Positions 33,901-43,214 are shown, counted from the first letter of the stretch. The stretch: DNA of 64,000 nucleotides from Butyrivibrio sp. LB2008 (GCF_000621565.1 NZ_JHXZ01000014.1:124001-188000), one strand, 5' to 3'. Made by a program: numbers and translations. The notes: a model not told the origin generated them from the letters alone.

Positions 33901-34123
33901 ATATGCGATCGACAATCTCGGTATTCTCGCACTTCATACCAAGATATCCGAGAGACAGACTCTCGACCATGATGTTACGGTATCAGAGGTCAGGGATATT
34001 GTGGATGACGCTATATATTATGCGGAGAAGAGATCGGTATCTCACTTTGTAGATATCATAGTAAACAAGCGATTTGATGAAAATGATATGGTAATCCTCA
34101 GAGAAAAAGATTTTATGCACTGA
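30944..34123 (+). CDS. Large TPR / Q-rich / AAA-like protein of unknown function
   Basis: 1059 residues from a TTG at 30944 (AGAGGTGAT seven bases before; an earlier in-frame TTG lacks a site). N-terminus (1-200): TPR-like helix pairs. Middle (about 275-400): glutamine-rich repeats of the type [12 protein letters not shown]. Then a long acidic and later Arg/Asn/Asp-rich disordered stretch (about 410-790). C-terminus (about 820-1059): a fold like the CbxX/SpoVK/EccA AAA domain, with [12 protein letters not shown] in the Walker A position lacking the usual lysine and [13 protein letters not shown] near Walker B. It probably does not hydrolyse ATP normally and may be a scaffold. It follows rsmA by 55 bp. 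Confidence 0.7.
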   Translation: MDKVEYKIRADEIKALIGEGRFAEAVKIADTIDWKRVKSVAMLCTISDLYKINRRFEESRDILLMAYDRHPTGRAIVYSLCELAIKMGEFVQAVEYYKEFVRIAPRDTGRYILQYKLYEAQEVSLEERIAVLEEFKKHDYREKWVYELAYLYHRIGLTTECIETCDEMFLWLGDGNYVMKALELKALHEPLSPEQQDRYVRYKQKHGGYIDRSIVVNNENPVQNPAAQSMPGMSPVTQDTREMPPVSNDVEIKAPSVDVSAYNTMNLQAALAEELKPYIGGDEQAQAVAAQFQAGMAQPQGSFSQQDSFSQYQSAMAQPQDGFAQPQANAVQPQAGMTQSQGSFAQYQAEMAQQQANIAQPQGSFSQYQAEMAQQDSFAQQESFAQAQNTAAQAEAYGAQQAYGNTEYNQEPVNAAEPEIFDEDEAMQEDSSFSRVSGTIGEPASGSIEEVFFDTHEIHLPEKDLEFKPAPENREEVPAAEQVSDIAEVAQEEPSEFFDMEDDSDGQGFEAPTEDIEDIAYKAPVYENRPLEDEVPGAVIHPNASYNMSSGFDKMLSQDYDGQIKMAVEPEPEVEKQITGQISISEYIQNWEQFKKEQQERQLESVKKKVSDQTGDLFADYDEIAKAGLQEKIEKAIADAIKKEKQKRASGRSDWSRNSADIIDEAVDEVINGTEDDDSDHSFADEEQTAVAETEKKKSGFAREEFGDSRNDRKEEVEKAEDAKKADVSEEDLEDSRRNPNRNRTRAEGRPDPRSRERNRGEDRNAGRSADRRPQGQRPDNQRNENQEPSDALKKKLKKHHSGNREIEERLRKMTPEEKELFGPYIHHKKSRRQIIKAIDNMSMEAFSGNVIVTGEEGAGTINLAKGLIRAVQASNSNFSGKVAKITANTLNKKRPAAIFEKLANGALIVQRAADIMPETAAELIKILKEEKKGIIIVMEDTKEDMNKFLDMNPDYKESFSVRVDIEALDDESLVAYAKQYALENEYAIDNLGILALHTKISERQTLDHDVTVSEVRDIVDDAIYYAEKRSVSHFVDIIVNKRFDENDMVILREKDFMH
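31805..32120 (+). repeat. Glutamine-rich coding repeats
   Basis: Degenerate repeats of about 30-50 bp encoding [13 protein letters not shown] / [16 protein letters not shown] units inside the large TPR/AAA-like gene. They could expand or contract by slippage. Confidence 0.65.
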
Positions 34124-34142
34124 ACATATACGAGGGGGACGC

Positions 34143-36098
34143 ATGGACAAAACAGTGTTTATATCTGAAGCTGATGAGTATTTATTCGGGCAGGGAACGC
34201 ACTACGAGATTTATGAGAAGCTCGGAGCGCATCCTGCAGAAGAAAACGGAAAGAAAGGTTACTTTTTTGCTGTATGGGCACCGAATGCAGCAGATGTCCA
34301 TGTTGTTGGCTCTTTTAACAACTGGGCTGAAGATGCACATGCCTTAAAGCGAACTGAGATCGGAAATATATGGAAAGGTTTTATCCCGGGAGTAGGAGTG
34401 GGAGAACTGTACAAGTTCCTCATAACAACTCCTGAAGGGAAAAAACTCTATAAAGCTGATCCATATGCCAATTATTCCGAGCTTCGTCCCGGAAATGCGT
34501 CCAGAACTACGGATCTGTCCGGATTTAAATGGTCAGATTCCAAATGGTACGAGAAGATAAAGGGCAAAGATCCGAACAGACAGCCCATTGCGATCTACGA
34601 GTGCCACATTGGTTCCTGGATGAAACATCCCGACGGGACGGAAGACGGATTCTATACTTACAGACAATTTGCAGACAGAATTGTTGAGTATCTAAAAGAA
34701 ATGCCTTATACCCACATAGAGCTCATAGGAATAGCTGAGCATCCTTTTGATGGGTCATGGGGTTATCAGGTTACGGGCTATTATGCTCCAACGTCAAGGT
34801 ACGGTGAGCCCTCGGACTTTATGTATCTTGTCAACAAACTCCACAAGAATAATATAGGTGTAATACTTGACTGGGTTCCTGCGCATTTTGCGACGGATGA
34901 ATTCGGGCTTTCATGTTTTGACGGAAAGTGTATCTATGAAGATCCGGACCCGAGGAAAGGCGAACATCCCGACTGGGGAACCAAGATCTTTAATCTGGCT
35001 AAACCCGAGGTAAAGAATTTCCTTATAGCGAATGCTCTTTTCTGGATAAGAAAGTTCCACATAGACGGAATACGAGTGGATGCGGTAGCTTCCATGCTTT
35101 ATCTGGATTACGGCAAGAAAGACGGACAGTGGGTTCCCAATAAATATGGCAAAAAAGAGAATCTCGATGCGATAGAGTTCTTCAAGCACCTTAACAGCGT
35201 GGTCAGAGGGACATATCCCGAATTCCTTACGATTGCTGAAGAATCTACGGCATGGCCTAAAGTCACAGCGCCTCCGGAGGAGGACGGACTTGGATTTGCA
35301 TTCAAGTGGAACATGGGATGGATGCATGATTTTTGTGAGTATATGAAACTTGATCCGTATTTTAGACAGGGCGCTCACAATATGATGACCTTTGCCATGA
35401 GTTACAACAGTTCCGAGAATTATATCCTGCCGCTTTCACACGATGAGGTCGTGCACCTGAAATGCTCGATGCTTGAGAAGATGCCGGGCTACAAGGTTGA
35501 TAAGTATGCCAATCTCCGTGCAGGCTATACATTTATGTTTGGACATGCGGGCAAAAAACTTCTTTTCATGGGACAGGATTTTGCACAGGAAAGAGAATGG
35601 AGCGAAAAGCGTGAACTTGACTGGTTCCTTCTTGCAAATGACCTGAACAGAGGTATGAAGGACTATGTTTCTCAGCTTCTTAAGATATACAGAAAGTATC
35701 CGGCGATGTATGAGGTAGACAACGACTGGGGCGGATTCGAGTGGATAAATGCAGATGACAGAGAGTGCAGCACCTATAGCTTTTACAGACGTGCTATAGA
35801 CGGCAAGGAGAATTTGCTGTTTGTCATCAACATGACTCCCGTTGAAAGAAAAGGTTATCAGGTCGGAGTTCCTTTTGCGGGAAAGTATACGCATATCCTG
35901 GATAGTGCCGCTGAGCAGTATGGCGGAAACGGAAGCAATATACCTCATGAGATCACAGCAAAAGAAGGCTTGTGCGATTATAAGGACTACAGTATAACCC
36001 TGGATCTTCCTGCGTACGGAGCAGAAATTTTCCTCTTTAAGGGTACGCCCAAGAAAAAGAAAACTACACGCAGTTCGGGAACGAAAAAGGAAAAATAA
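34143..36098 (+). CDS. glgB: 1,4-alpha-glucan branching enzyme
   Basis: Creates alpha-1,6 branches in glycogen. 651 residues: CBM48 domain (about 20-120, FAVWAPNAADVHVVGSFNNW), GH13 barrel with IELIGIAEHPFDGSWGYQ, the nucleophile Asp in DGIRVDAVASMLYLDYG, the acid/base in TIAEESTAW and the third acid in LPLSHDEVVH, then an all-beta C-terminal domain and a Lys-rich tail. GAGGGGG precedes the ATG. No other glycogen genes are adjacent; it lies 19 bp after the TPR/AAA-like gene. Confidence 0.96.
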   Translation: MDKTVFISEADEYLFGQGTHYEIYEKLGAHPAEENGKKGYFFAVWAPNAADVHVVGSFNNWAEDAHALKRTEIGNIWKGFIPGVGVGELYKFLITTPEGKKLYKADPYANYSELRPGNASRTTDLSGFKWSDSKWYEKIKGKDPNRQPIAIYECHIGSWMKHPDGTEDGFYTYRQFADRIVEYLKEMPYTHIELIGIAEHPFDGSWGYQVTGYYAPTSRYGEPSDFMYLVNKLHKNNIGVILDWVPAHFATDEFGLSCFDGKCIYEDPDPRKGEHPDWGTKIFNLAKPEVKNFLIANALFWIRKFHIDGIRVDAVASMLYLDYGKKDGQWVPNKYGKKENLDAIEFFKHLNSVVRGTYPEFLTIAEESTAWPKVTAPPEEDGLGFAFKWNMGWMHDFCEYMKLDPYFRQGAHNMMTFAMSYNSSENYILPLSHDEVVHLKCSMLEKMPGYKVDKYANLRAGYTFMFGHAGKKLLFMGQDFAQEREWSEKRELDWFLLANDLNRGMKDYVSQLLKIYRKYPAMYEVDNDWGGFEWINADDRECSTYSFYRRAIDGKENLLFVINMTPVERKGYQVGVPFAGKYTHILDSAAEQYGGNGSNIPHEITAKEGLCDYKDYSITLDLPAYGAEIFLFKGTPKKKKTTRSSGTKKEK

Positions 36099-36138
36099 GA
36101 TCGTTATATTAAGAAATAAAAAAATTCAGCCGAAATAG

Positions 36139-36170
36139 AAGGTGACAGAATGTACTCTGTCACCTTTTTG
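36139..36170 (+). terminator. Terminator of glgB
   Basis: AGGTGACAGA pairs with TCTGTCACCT around ATGTAC, followed by TTTTT. Confidence 0.9.
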
Positions 36171-36227
36171 TATCATAGGAAATTGCTTTCCTATTTAGAT
36201 CAGTTCATTTAATAAGATGAGGCGTAT

Positions 36228-39200
36228 ATGAACATTAATTTTCAGACTTTGACGGGAAAAAAGACAACTGAGGATTCGATGTACGTTGGCATGGATGCTG
36301 AGGACAGAATCAATAAGAGTGCAGTTAAGAGTACTTCAATGAGTGCTGTAGCGGTTAATCTTGATACAAGCTTATTCAGTAACGATGTATATGCAAGTCA
36401 TACCAGAGGAACTGACGATATCAGTGAAATGGCCCAAAACACGGATGTTATGACTCAGCATAACTATATGGCATTACTATCAAACACTATGTCTGAAGAG
36501 GACTATAAAAAGGCTCTTGAGGACGGTTTTGATGTTAAAAATCTAAATAATTCAGAGACAGTGACTATTCTTGATAAGATCAAAGGTGTGCTTTTGGAGT
36601 CCGGAGTTGAAGTGGCAGGCTTTAACGACGATATGAGCGTTGAGAAACTCACAAAGATAACAGGAAGCAGGACACTGGCTGAAACAATCCAAAAGGAATT
36701 CTCCCGGAGCGATATTCCGATGACAGCTGAAAATGTGAGGAGTGCAAAGGGCGCTTACGAAGAGGCTTTGCAGATAAAAGAGCCTTCAGACGGTGCGGTC
36801 AAATATATGGTTCTTAACAACATGAAGCCCACCATAAGTAATTTTTACCTTGCTGCCCACAGTACAAACGGACAGAACCTTTCGGGAAGAGGATTCTATG
36901 CCCAGGAAGCGGGAGGATACTATGCGCAAAAGGCTGACAGCATAAACTGGGACAGCCTTGCACCTCAGATAGACAAAGTGCTTGCAGAAGTAGGTTATGA
37001 TACGAACGATTCAGGTATAAGAGATGATGCAAAGTGGATGGTTGAACAGGGAATCCCGTTAACGTCCGAAAATTTAAGCACACTAACAGAAATAGCTAAG
37101 GTAGAGTTTCCGATATCGGAGGAGGCTGCGGTTAAAGCAGCAGCATCTGCAATACTTGACGGTAAGAGTGCTGTTCAGGGTAATCTTGCAGATTCGGAAA
37201 GTAATATTGAAAAGGCGGTAAGAATATATGAGAGTACTAAGATAATTACGGATGAAGCTGTAAAGAATGTTGTTGAGGAAGAAAAAGAGCTAAATATCAA
37301 GAATCTTGTCATGGCAAGCGGTGAAGGAGCGGGAGTTAACCCCGAGAATCCGACAGCTCTTTTGTCCGAAAACGATCCGAAGATTGTTGCGGCAAGACTC
37401 CAGCTTGAGGAAGTAAGACTTCGCATGAGTGTTGAAGCAAACAAAAATCTTCTGGACAGAGGGTTTGCGATAGATACAGCGCCTATGCAGAATCTTATCG
37501 AGGAGCTTTCAAACATGCTCAAAGATATAGAAGGCACGCAGACAGGCGAGATCATTGATGATATCACGGGAGCTAAGGCTACAACCCCCGCAAGAGTGTA
37601 TGACCTTACTCTTGAAAAAGTTCAGATCATAAGTAAGGGACCTGTGGACATTTCGGGACTTATGGCGGGAAGATTGCAGACAGCAACGCTTTCACAGATA
37701 AGTGACGTTTCTGCGAGCCTTACAAGACAGTTCAAGGCGGCGGGAGAAGGCTATGAAGCCATGATGACCGCGCCGAGAGCAGATCTTGGAGACAGTATAA
37801 AGAAAGCGTTTAGAAATGTCGATGATATACTTCGGGATTTTGGTGAAGAAGCGAATGAGGAAAATCGCAGAGCAGTCAGAATTCTTGGATATAACAGCAT
37901 GGAGATCAACGAGGAGAACTTTGAAAATGTAAGGGCATGGGACAGAAAGTTCGTGGCAACGCTTGAAAGACTCAAGCCCGGAGCGGTCTTAAATCTCATA
38001 AGAGAAGGAAACAATCCTCTCAATATGACGCTCGAACAGCTTTCTGACAGCCTAGATCAGGGAATGTTCAACGGAGGTGAAGGCGGAAAAAGAGATTCCG
38101 ACAGATCGAAAGAAAAGTTTTCAAAGTTTATCTGCAAGCTTGAGCAGAAAAAAGATATCACGAAAGAGGAGAAGGCTTCTTTTATCGGAATATACAGACT
38201 GTTTCATACACTTAAGGCAAATGACTACAAAGCAATCGGTTCCGTATTAAAGACTGGAAAAGAGATGACTTTGGGAAATCTTTTGACCGAAACAAGGAGC
38301 GGAAGAACCGCAAAGAGCGGAATAGACTATTCTGTAGGTGATGACTTCGGCGGAGTTGATCTCAAAGAAGGAAATATTATAAAAATTGACGAACAAATAA
38401 ATTCGGCCTTCAGATTTTATAGGTCACAAGCCGATATAGTATATGAGAATCTTGAGCCTGAAAAATTAAAGGCAGCAAAACCCACTACGGGAACGAAGCT
38501 TGAGGATTTTGCGAGGGCGCTTAAGGATGAAGAGATCGATCCTGAACTTGAAAAAGCATATATCAAAGATCAGGTACAGGAGATACGAAATGTAGCCGGT
38601 TCAAAGGCTGCACCGGGAGCAATCGAAGAGATGGAAACTTTCGGCGTTGAGATGAACTTCAGTAATCTTGAAGCGATGATAGGCTTAAGACGTGACAGAA
38701 GAAACGGAAATTTATGGAATAGGGCAGAGGAGCTTTCTAAGAGAGATGTATCACAGGATCTGGATACTCTTACGGATGCTCTTGACGGCGACAATTACGA
38801 AGAGACATACACAAAGACCCTTGAGAATATTTCCGACAAACTTACGGATGTACTTGTAGATCCGGAGACAGAGTATATTGACGTTAAGGCAATTACTCTT
38901 ATGCAAAAGCAGATTTCCGTGATGGCACATACATCGGAGCGAGGAAGCTTCGAGGTGCCGGTGGAAATAGATGGAACAAAGGTATCAATGCACATCACTC
39001 TAAGGAGTGATAACAGCAGAATTTCAAGGATGGAAGCGAGTGTTCAGACCGTCGACTACGGACTTATCTCGGTAACTCTTTACCGGGAGGAAGGAAGTAT
39101 AACGGGTATGCTTACGACAACGTATGCAGGTAATCCCGAAGAGGCTGAATATCTTGAAAGCGTTAAAACTAAGATGTGCGACAAATTAGCGGATAAGATA

Positions 39201-39368
39201 GAGGGCGCCGGTGTAGACCGAAAAAGGATTGCGATACTCTATAACGCACAGGCACAACCTACCAAAGTAGGCACGGTTAATGCACAAGCCATGGATGGCG
39301 ACAGGACTTCGACAGAAGATACAGGCACACTTTTGAAAATGGCGAAAGCATTTATAGAGGCTCTTTAA
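36228..39368 (+). CDS. Large DUF6240-like protein of the flagellar region
   Basis: 1046 residues, mostly helical, with no signal peptide or membrane segment. Repeated motifs of about 60-70 residues are visible, each with the pattern N-hydrophobic-x-x-G/A, such as LGYNSMEINEENFENVRAW, MVEQGIPLTSENLSTLTEI and EMETFGVEMNFSNLEAM. The last 130 residues (VEIDGTKVSMHITLRSDNS, then ISVTLYREEGSITGMLTTTY) look like the C-terminal domain of the hook-length protein FliK. Its position 28 bp before flagellin fits a flagellar role. The family name is tentative; a FliK-like ruler or secretion substrate is inference. Confidence 0.6.
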   Translation: MNINFQTLTGKKTTEDSMYVGMDAEDRINKSAVKSTSMSAVAVNLDTSLFSNDVYASHTRGTDDISEMAQNTDVMTQHNYMALLSNTMSEEDYKKALEDGFDVKNLNNSETVTILDKIKGVLLESGVEVAGFNDDMSVEKLTKITGSRTLAETIQKEFSRSDIPMTAENVRSAKGAYEEALQIKEPSDGAVKYMVLNNMKPTISNFYLAAHSTNGQNLSGRGFYAQEAGGYYAQKADSINWDSLAPQIDKVLAEVGYDTNDSGIRDDAKWMVEQGIPLTSENLSTLTEIAKVEFPISEEAAVKAAASAILDGKSAVQGNLADSESNIEKAVRIYESTKIITDEAVKNVVEEEKELNIKNLVMASGEGAGVNPENPTALLSENDPKIVAARLQLEEVRLRMSVEANKNLLDRGFAIDTAPMQNLIEELSNMLKDIEGTQTGEIIDDITGAKATTPARVYDLTLEKVQIISKGPVDISGLMAGRLQTATLSQISDVSASLTRQFKAAGEGYEAMMTAPRADLGDSIKKAFRNVDDILRDFGEEANEENRRAVRILGYNSMEINEENFENVRAWDRKFVATLERLKPGAVLNLIREGNNPLNMTLEQLSDSLDQGMFNGGEGGKRDSDRSKEKFSKFICKLEQKKDITKEEKASFIGIYRLFHTLKANDYKAIGSVLKTGKEMTLGNLLTETRSGRTAKSGIDYSVGDDFGGVDLKEGNIIKIDEQINSAFRFYRSQADIVYENLEPEKLKAAKPTTGTKLEDFARALKDEEIDPELEKAYIKDQVQEIRNVAGSKAAPGAIEEMETFGVEMNFSNLEAMIGLRRDRRNGNLWNRAEELSKRDVSQDLDTLTDALDGDNYEETYTKTLENISDKLTDVLVDPETEYIDVKAITLMQKQISVMAHTSERGSFEVPVEIDGTKVSMHITLRSDNSRISRMEASVQTVDYGLISVTLYREEGSITGMLTTTYAGNPEEAEYLESVKTKMCDKLADKIEGAGVDRKRIAILYNAQAQPTKVGTVNAQAMDGDRTSTEDTGTLLKMAKAFIEAL

Positions 39369-39396
39369 GCTCTATACGTGTAGAAAAGAGGTTATC

Positions 39397-40572
39397 ATGA
39401 AAGTTAATTACAACATGTCCGCAATGGTCGCAAACAATGCTTTACAGAGAAATGACAAGCTTCTTTCTGAGTCACTTGAGAGACTCTCAAGTGGTCTAAA
39501 GATTGCAAACGCCAAGGACAACCCTTCAGGCCTTGCAATGTCCAGAAGAATGAATTCACAGATAGAAGGATTGGGAGTTGCAGGTAACAGTGCAAACGAC
39601 GGTATTTCAATCGTTCAGGTTGCAGACGGAACCCTTTCCGAGATTCATGATGTTCTCCAGAGACTCAACCAGCTTGCGATTCAGGCAAGTAACGGTACTC
39701 TTACAGAGAATGACAGAATGACGATCCAGGAAGAGGTTACACAGTTGAAGCAGGAAATAGAGAGAATGGCCAACACTACTCAGTTCAATGGCCAGAACAT
39801 TCTCGACGGCTCTTTTGATCTCAAGGGATATGTTACCGATGAAAACGGTAAGACAAGTAATAACATCAAGATCACAAGCTACTCAGACAATATAGAGGAG
39901 GGTAGCTATGAGATAACAGGTGTTGATGTTGATTTTGTAACGCTTACGGGAAAGACCGGAGTTGAGAAAAAAGCCATTTTAAGCGATCCTGAAGCACTTG
40001 GAAAAATAAAGCTTTTTAGAATTAATGCGGACGGATCTCATCAAGAGTACATGACAAACAATATGATGGCAAGTATAGAGGAAGATGTACTTACACTTTC
40101 TGACAACACGGGAAAGAAGATCAGTTTAAAGATTGATGAGTCTTACACAGGAAAGCTTAACCTCGAGATCACTGCAAAAGGCTCAATGACTATGCAGGTT
40201 GGAGCAAATGAAGGCCAGACACTGGATATCAGGATTCCGCAGGTATCACTTACGACACTGGCACTTAACAACCTTGACATGTCCAACAGTAAAGGTGCAA
40301 ATGAAGCAATCGACAGAATAAAGAGTGCAATTGAGGGCATCAACAGTATCAGAAGCAGACTTGGTGCATATCAGAACAGGTTGGAGCATACAGTAAGCGG
40401 CCTTGATATTACAGTTGAGAATATGACAGCGGCTTATTCAAGAATCATGGATGTTGATATGGCTGAGGAGATGACGGTTTATTCCACACAGCAGGTTCTT
40501 TCTCAGGCAGGTATATCAATGATGGCGCAGGCTAATGAAAGACCTTCACAGATCCTTCAGCTTCTTCAGTAA
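39397..40572 (+). CDS. Flagellin
   Basis: Filament subunit of 391 residues. The N-terminal D0/D1 domain is conserved (NALQRNDKLLSESLERLSSG, then MNSQIEGLGVAGNSANDGIS and FNGQNILDG), and the C-terminal D1/D0 ends ISMMAQANERPSQILQLLQ. The central variable part (about 140-290) is short and unlike known D2/D3 domains. The last residue is Q rather than the usual R. AAAGAGG lies nine bases before the ATG. It is followed 15 bp later by its chaperone FliS, so the two are co-transcribed. Confidence 0.95.
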   Translation: MKVNYNMSAMVANNALQRNDKLLSESLERLSSGLKIANAKDNPSGLAMSRRMNSQIEGLGVAGNSANDGISIVQVADGTLSEIHDVLQRLNQLAIQASNGTLTENDRMTIQEEVTQLKQEIERMANTTQFNGQNILDGSFDLKGYVTDENGKTSNNIKITSYSDNIEEGSYEITGVDVDFVTLTGKTGVEKKAILSDPEALGKIKLFRINADGSHQEYMTNNMMASIEEDVLTLSDNTGKKISLKIDESYTGKLNLEITAKGSMTMQVGANEGQTLDIRIPQVSLTTLALNNLDMSNSKGANEAIDRIKSAIEGINSIRSRLGAYQNRLEHTVSGLDITVENMTAAYSRIMDVDMAEEMTVYSTQQVLSQAGISMMAQANERPSQILQLLQ

Positions 40573-40587
40573 TCAGTGAGGTGAATT

Positions 40588-41064
40588 ATGACACAGGAAA
40601 AAAAGCAGGAATTTACCCTTAAGATAACACAGGCAAACAAAACTCAGCTCATTACTATTTTGTATGAGATGGTGATCGAATATTTAAATGATGCTATCGA
40701 TGCAATTGGAATCGGCAGAAAAGAAGAGGCGGAAAAGAGCCTTGGATATGCGCAGAACTGCATCGACGAACTTTTAAGATCTCTCGATCTTCGCTATGAA
40801 CTTGCAAGAAATCTTCATCCGCTCTATATTTTTTTCAAAAAAGAGCTTATGCTTGCGGGAGTAACATACAGCAGTCATAAGATCTGGAGAGTTGAGCAGA
40901 ATTTTAAAACTCTGAAAGAAGCTTATGAGGAGCTTGAAAAGTATGATACAAGCAGCCCAATGATGGGAAACACGCAGAAGGTTTATGCAGGTCTTACTTA
41001 CGGAAGACACAGCCTTAACGAGGGAATGGCCATGGCTTCAGCGAACAGAGGATATATGGCATAA
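40588..41064 (+). CDS. fliS: FliS-like flagellin chaperone
   Basis: A 158-residue four-helix protein with the FliS opening ITQANKTQLITILYEMVIEYLNDAI and the helix SLGYAQNCIDELLRSLDLRYELARNLHPLYIFF. It would cap the disordered C-terminus of flagellin before export. It is somewhat longer than typical FliS (about 125-135), with an extra tail (GMAMASANRGYMA). GTGAGGTG precedes the ATG. The position right after flagellin supports the assignment. Confidence 0.85.
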   Translation: MTQEKKQEFTLKITQANKTQLITILYEMVIEYLNDAIDAIGIGRKEEAEKSLGYAQNCIDELLRSLDLRYELARNLHPLYIFFKKELMLAGVTYSSHKIWRVEQNFKTLKEAYEELEKYDTSSPMMGNTQKVYAGLTYGRHSLNEGMAMASANRGYMA

Positions 41065-41078
41065 CGTACCAAAATTCT

Positions 41079-41086
41079 GTTATACT
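41079..41086 (+). promoter_or_regulatory. Extended -10 promoter abutting the LytTR regulator start
   Basis: TG-T-TATACT (TG at 41079-41080, TATACT at 41081-41086). The ATG of the next gene is at 41095, where transcription would be expected to begin. No ribosome site is seen, so the mRNA is probably leaderless. Confidence 0.5.
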
Positions 41087-41094
41087 TAATTTAT

Positions 41095-41799
41095 ATGATA
41101 AACATTTGTATTGTAGAAGATGAGGTGGCTCAGGCCGACCTTCTTAGAAACTACATACAGACCTATGGGAATAAGACCGGAAAACAGTTTGCCATTACGC
41201 ATTTCACTGACGGTATCGATCTGGTGGATGAATATCGGGCACAGTTTGATATTATCCTTCTTGATATCCAGATGAAACATCTTGATGGTATGGTTGCGGC
41301 GGAAAAAATTCGCAAGGTAGATGCAGACGTGGTAATTATTTTTATTACGTCGACGGTGAGATATGCGGTTCAGGGCTATGCGGTGGATGCCCTTGGATAT
41401 GTACTCAAACCCGTTCCCTACCTGCAGTTTGAGCAGTTATTTGATAAGGCTATTTCGCGCGTCATGGCCAAGAAGCAGAAGCTTTATATCAAGGTATCTG
41501 TGGATGAAAAGCAGCTGAAGCTTGATTGCGACAATATTTATTACATTGAAAGCCAGCGAAACAATGTGCAGATACATTGCGCTGACGATGACTACGTTAC
41601 TGCGGGGCCGCTCAAGAAGTTTGAGGAGATGCTTGGCAGTCACGGATTCAGTAAATGTCACAATGCATATATTGTGAATCTTTCATATGTGGAAGGCGTG
41701 AGAAAGGAAGAAGTTCTTTTGACAAACGGGATTGTTCTTCCTATCAGCCGTGCACGAAAGAAAGAATTTATGATGGCGCTTACGGAAGATATTTTGTAA
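41095..41799 (+). CDS. LytTR response regulator (AgrA-like)
   Basis: 234 residues: receiver with D57 (IILLDIQMKHLDG) and the GYVLKPVPY lysine loop, then a LytTR DNA-binding domain (about 130-232; IYYIESQRNNVQIH, then FSKCHNAYIVNLSYVEGV). LytTR proteins bind 9-bp direct repeats 21 bp apart, upstream of -35 boxes; exactly such a repeat lies before the GH3 gene downstream (43248-43277). It is followed 13 bp later by its GHKL kinase. No AgrB or AgrD peptide gene is nearby. The start seems leaderless. Confidence 0.92.
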   Translation: MINICIVEDEVAQADLLRNYIQTYGNKTGKQFAITHFTDGIDLVDEYRAQFDIILLDIQMKHLDGMVAAEKIRKVDADVVIIFITSTVRYAVQGYAVDALGYVLKPVPYLQFEQLFDKAISRVMAKKQKLYIKVSVDEKQLKLDCDNIYYIESQRNNVQIHCADDDYVTAGPLKKFEEMLGSHGFSKCHNAYIVNLSYVEGVRKEEVLLTNGIVLPISRARKKEFMMALTEDIL

Positions 41800-41812
41800 A
41801 AGAGGAGAATCT

Positions 41813-43171
41813 ATGGATTTTTCATCATTCTTAGACCCAAAGGCTTTACAGGATACCCCTAGGCTTTTTACCGCTATAGCTGAATGGCTGGCGGTTTTTG
41901 TTTATTTCAATATCTATAAAAGAGACAGCCACGGCAAAGTATATGTGCTTCAATGTGCGGGTACGCTCCTTTTGCTGATGGGATTTCAGTTTGTTGCCGG
42001 AATTCTGCCGATAGAATTCTGGATTCCCAGTATGGTCGGGGCCGTGGTGCTCATGTATCTGTCTTTGTATATAGTGCTTGATATCAAGCCGAAAGATTGC
42101 GGCGTTATAACTACGCATGCCTTTGTATTGGCGGAGTTTGCAGCCAGTTTATATAAGCAACTGGAAGTGTGGGCTGTGTATCTTAACGGCAATGAGAGCA
42201 TTCTGCAGTCATTTATCATTATGTTCGTGGTATTTGCGCTGACGTATAACATCTATTACCGCTTTGAACGCGGGAATTTTCCGGAAAATCGAAATCTGAA
42301 TATCAATGAGCGTGAGCTTATAAGCGTTATAGCTACAGGTATCGGAGCTTTTATCATGTCCAATATAAGTTTTGTAACTACAAGGACTCCGTTCTCCGCA
42401 ACTGAGAATATGCTTTATGTCCGCACTCTGGTTGACTTTGGAGGCATGCTCATGCTGATGACGGAGATGGGACGAAGAAATGAGATGGCGGCAAAGAACG
42501 AAAACGATGCCATCAATCAGTTGTTCCTTAGGCAGTATGAGCAGTATAAGCTGGCACTCGATAATTCTGAGGCGCTTCGCAAAGAAATGCATGATATGAA
42601 GCATTATGTTCTTGCTCTTAAAAATGAGGACGATCCGGAGAAAAGAGCTGAAGTACTAAATGACATGGAACAGGCAATTGCCATTCAGGAATCATTCATG
42701 AATACAGGCAATCGTGTTCTTGATGTCATACTTACCACAAAGAGTCTTCAGTGTCAGAAGAAAAATATTACACTAAATGCAATGGTTGACGGAGACGTTC
42801 TCTCCGTAATTCATGTAAAGGATATCTGTTCTCTTTTTGGCAATATCATAGATAACGCCATTGAAGCGACGCAGATGCTTGCCGATAAGGACAAACGACT
42901 TATCACGCTTTCGGTTCGAAGCCGAAATCAGTTTATTATTATAGAATGTGAGAATTACACGGATGGATCTTCGGTGCGCCTTAAAAAGAAACAGGAGCGC
43001 AGGATCTTCCGCGGTGTAAGTCTGCCCAAGACCACCAAGGCGGACAATGTCAAACACGGCTATGGGCTTAAGTCCATAGCTCAGGTTGCAGAGAAATACG
43101 GTGGAAATATGAACTGTTCCTATGAGGACGAATGGTTCAAAGTAAAAGTAATATTGTCTTATAACGAGTAG
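41813..43171 (+). CDS. GHKL sensor kinase (AgrC-like)
   Basis: A 452-residue membrane kinase with six hydrophobic helices in the first 215 residues, a dimerisation helix with the phospho-His in EALRKEMHDMKHYVLALK, and a GHKL ATPase (HATPase_c_5) with LFGNIIDNAIEATQM (N box) and KHGYGLKSIAQVAEKYGG (G box). It would sense a peptide or other signal at the membrane and control the LytTR regulator. AGAGGAG precedes the ATG. A terminator follows. Confidence 0.92.
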   Translation: MDFSSFLDPKALQDTPRLFTAIAEWLAVFVYFNIYKRDSHGKVYVLQCAGTLLLLMGFQFVAGILPIEFWIPSMVGAVVLMYLSLYIVLDIKPKDCGVITTHAFVLAEFAASLYKQLEVWAVYLNGNESILQSFIIMFVVFALTYNIYYRFERGNFPENRNLNINERELISVIATGIGAFIMSNISFVTTRTPFSATENMLYVRTLVDFGGMLMLMTEMGRRNEMAAKNENDAINQLFLRQYEQYKLALDNSEALRKEMHDMKHYVLALKNEDDPEKRAEVLNDMEQAIAIQESFMNTGNRVLDVILTTKSLQCQKKNITLNAMVDGDVLSVIHVKDICSLFGNIIDNAIEATQMLADKDKRLITLSVRSRNQFIIIECENYTDGSSVRLKKKQERRIFRGVSLPKTTKADNVKHGYGLKSIAQVAEKYGGNMNCSYEDEWFKVKVILSYNE

Positions 43172-43173
43172 TG

Positions 43174-43214
43174 GAAAAAACCTTGTGAATTGCAGGATTC
43201 ATGAGGCTTTTTTG
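43174..43214 (+). terminator. Terminator after the AgrC-like kinase
   Basis: AAAAAACCTTGTGAAT and ATTCATGAGGCTTTTTT form an A/T-flanked stem with a 6-nt loop (TGCAGG) and two wobble pairs. Confidence 0.8.

Noticed and set aside
36129..36136. Confident sigma-28 promoter for the flagellar genes
   Set aside because: The -35 and -10 both deviate and the start would lie inside the glgB terminator, so it is given only as a weak finding and not as a feature.
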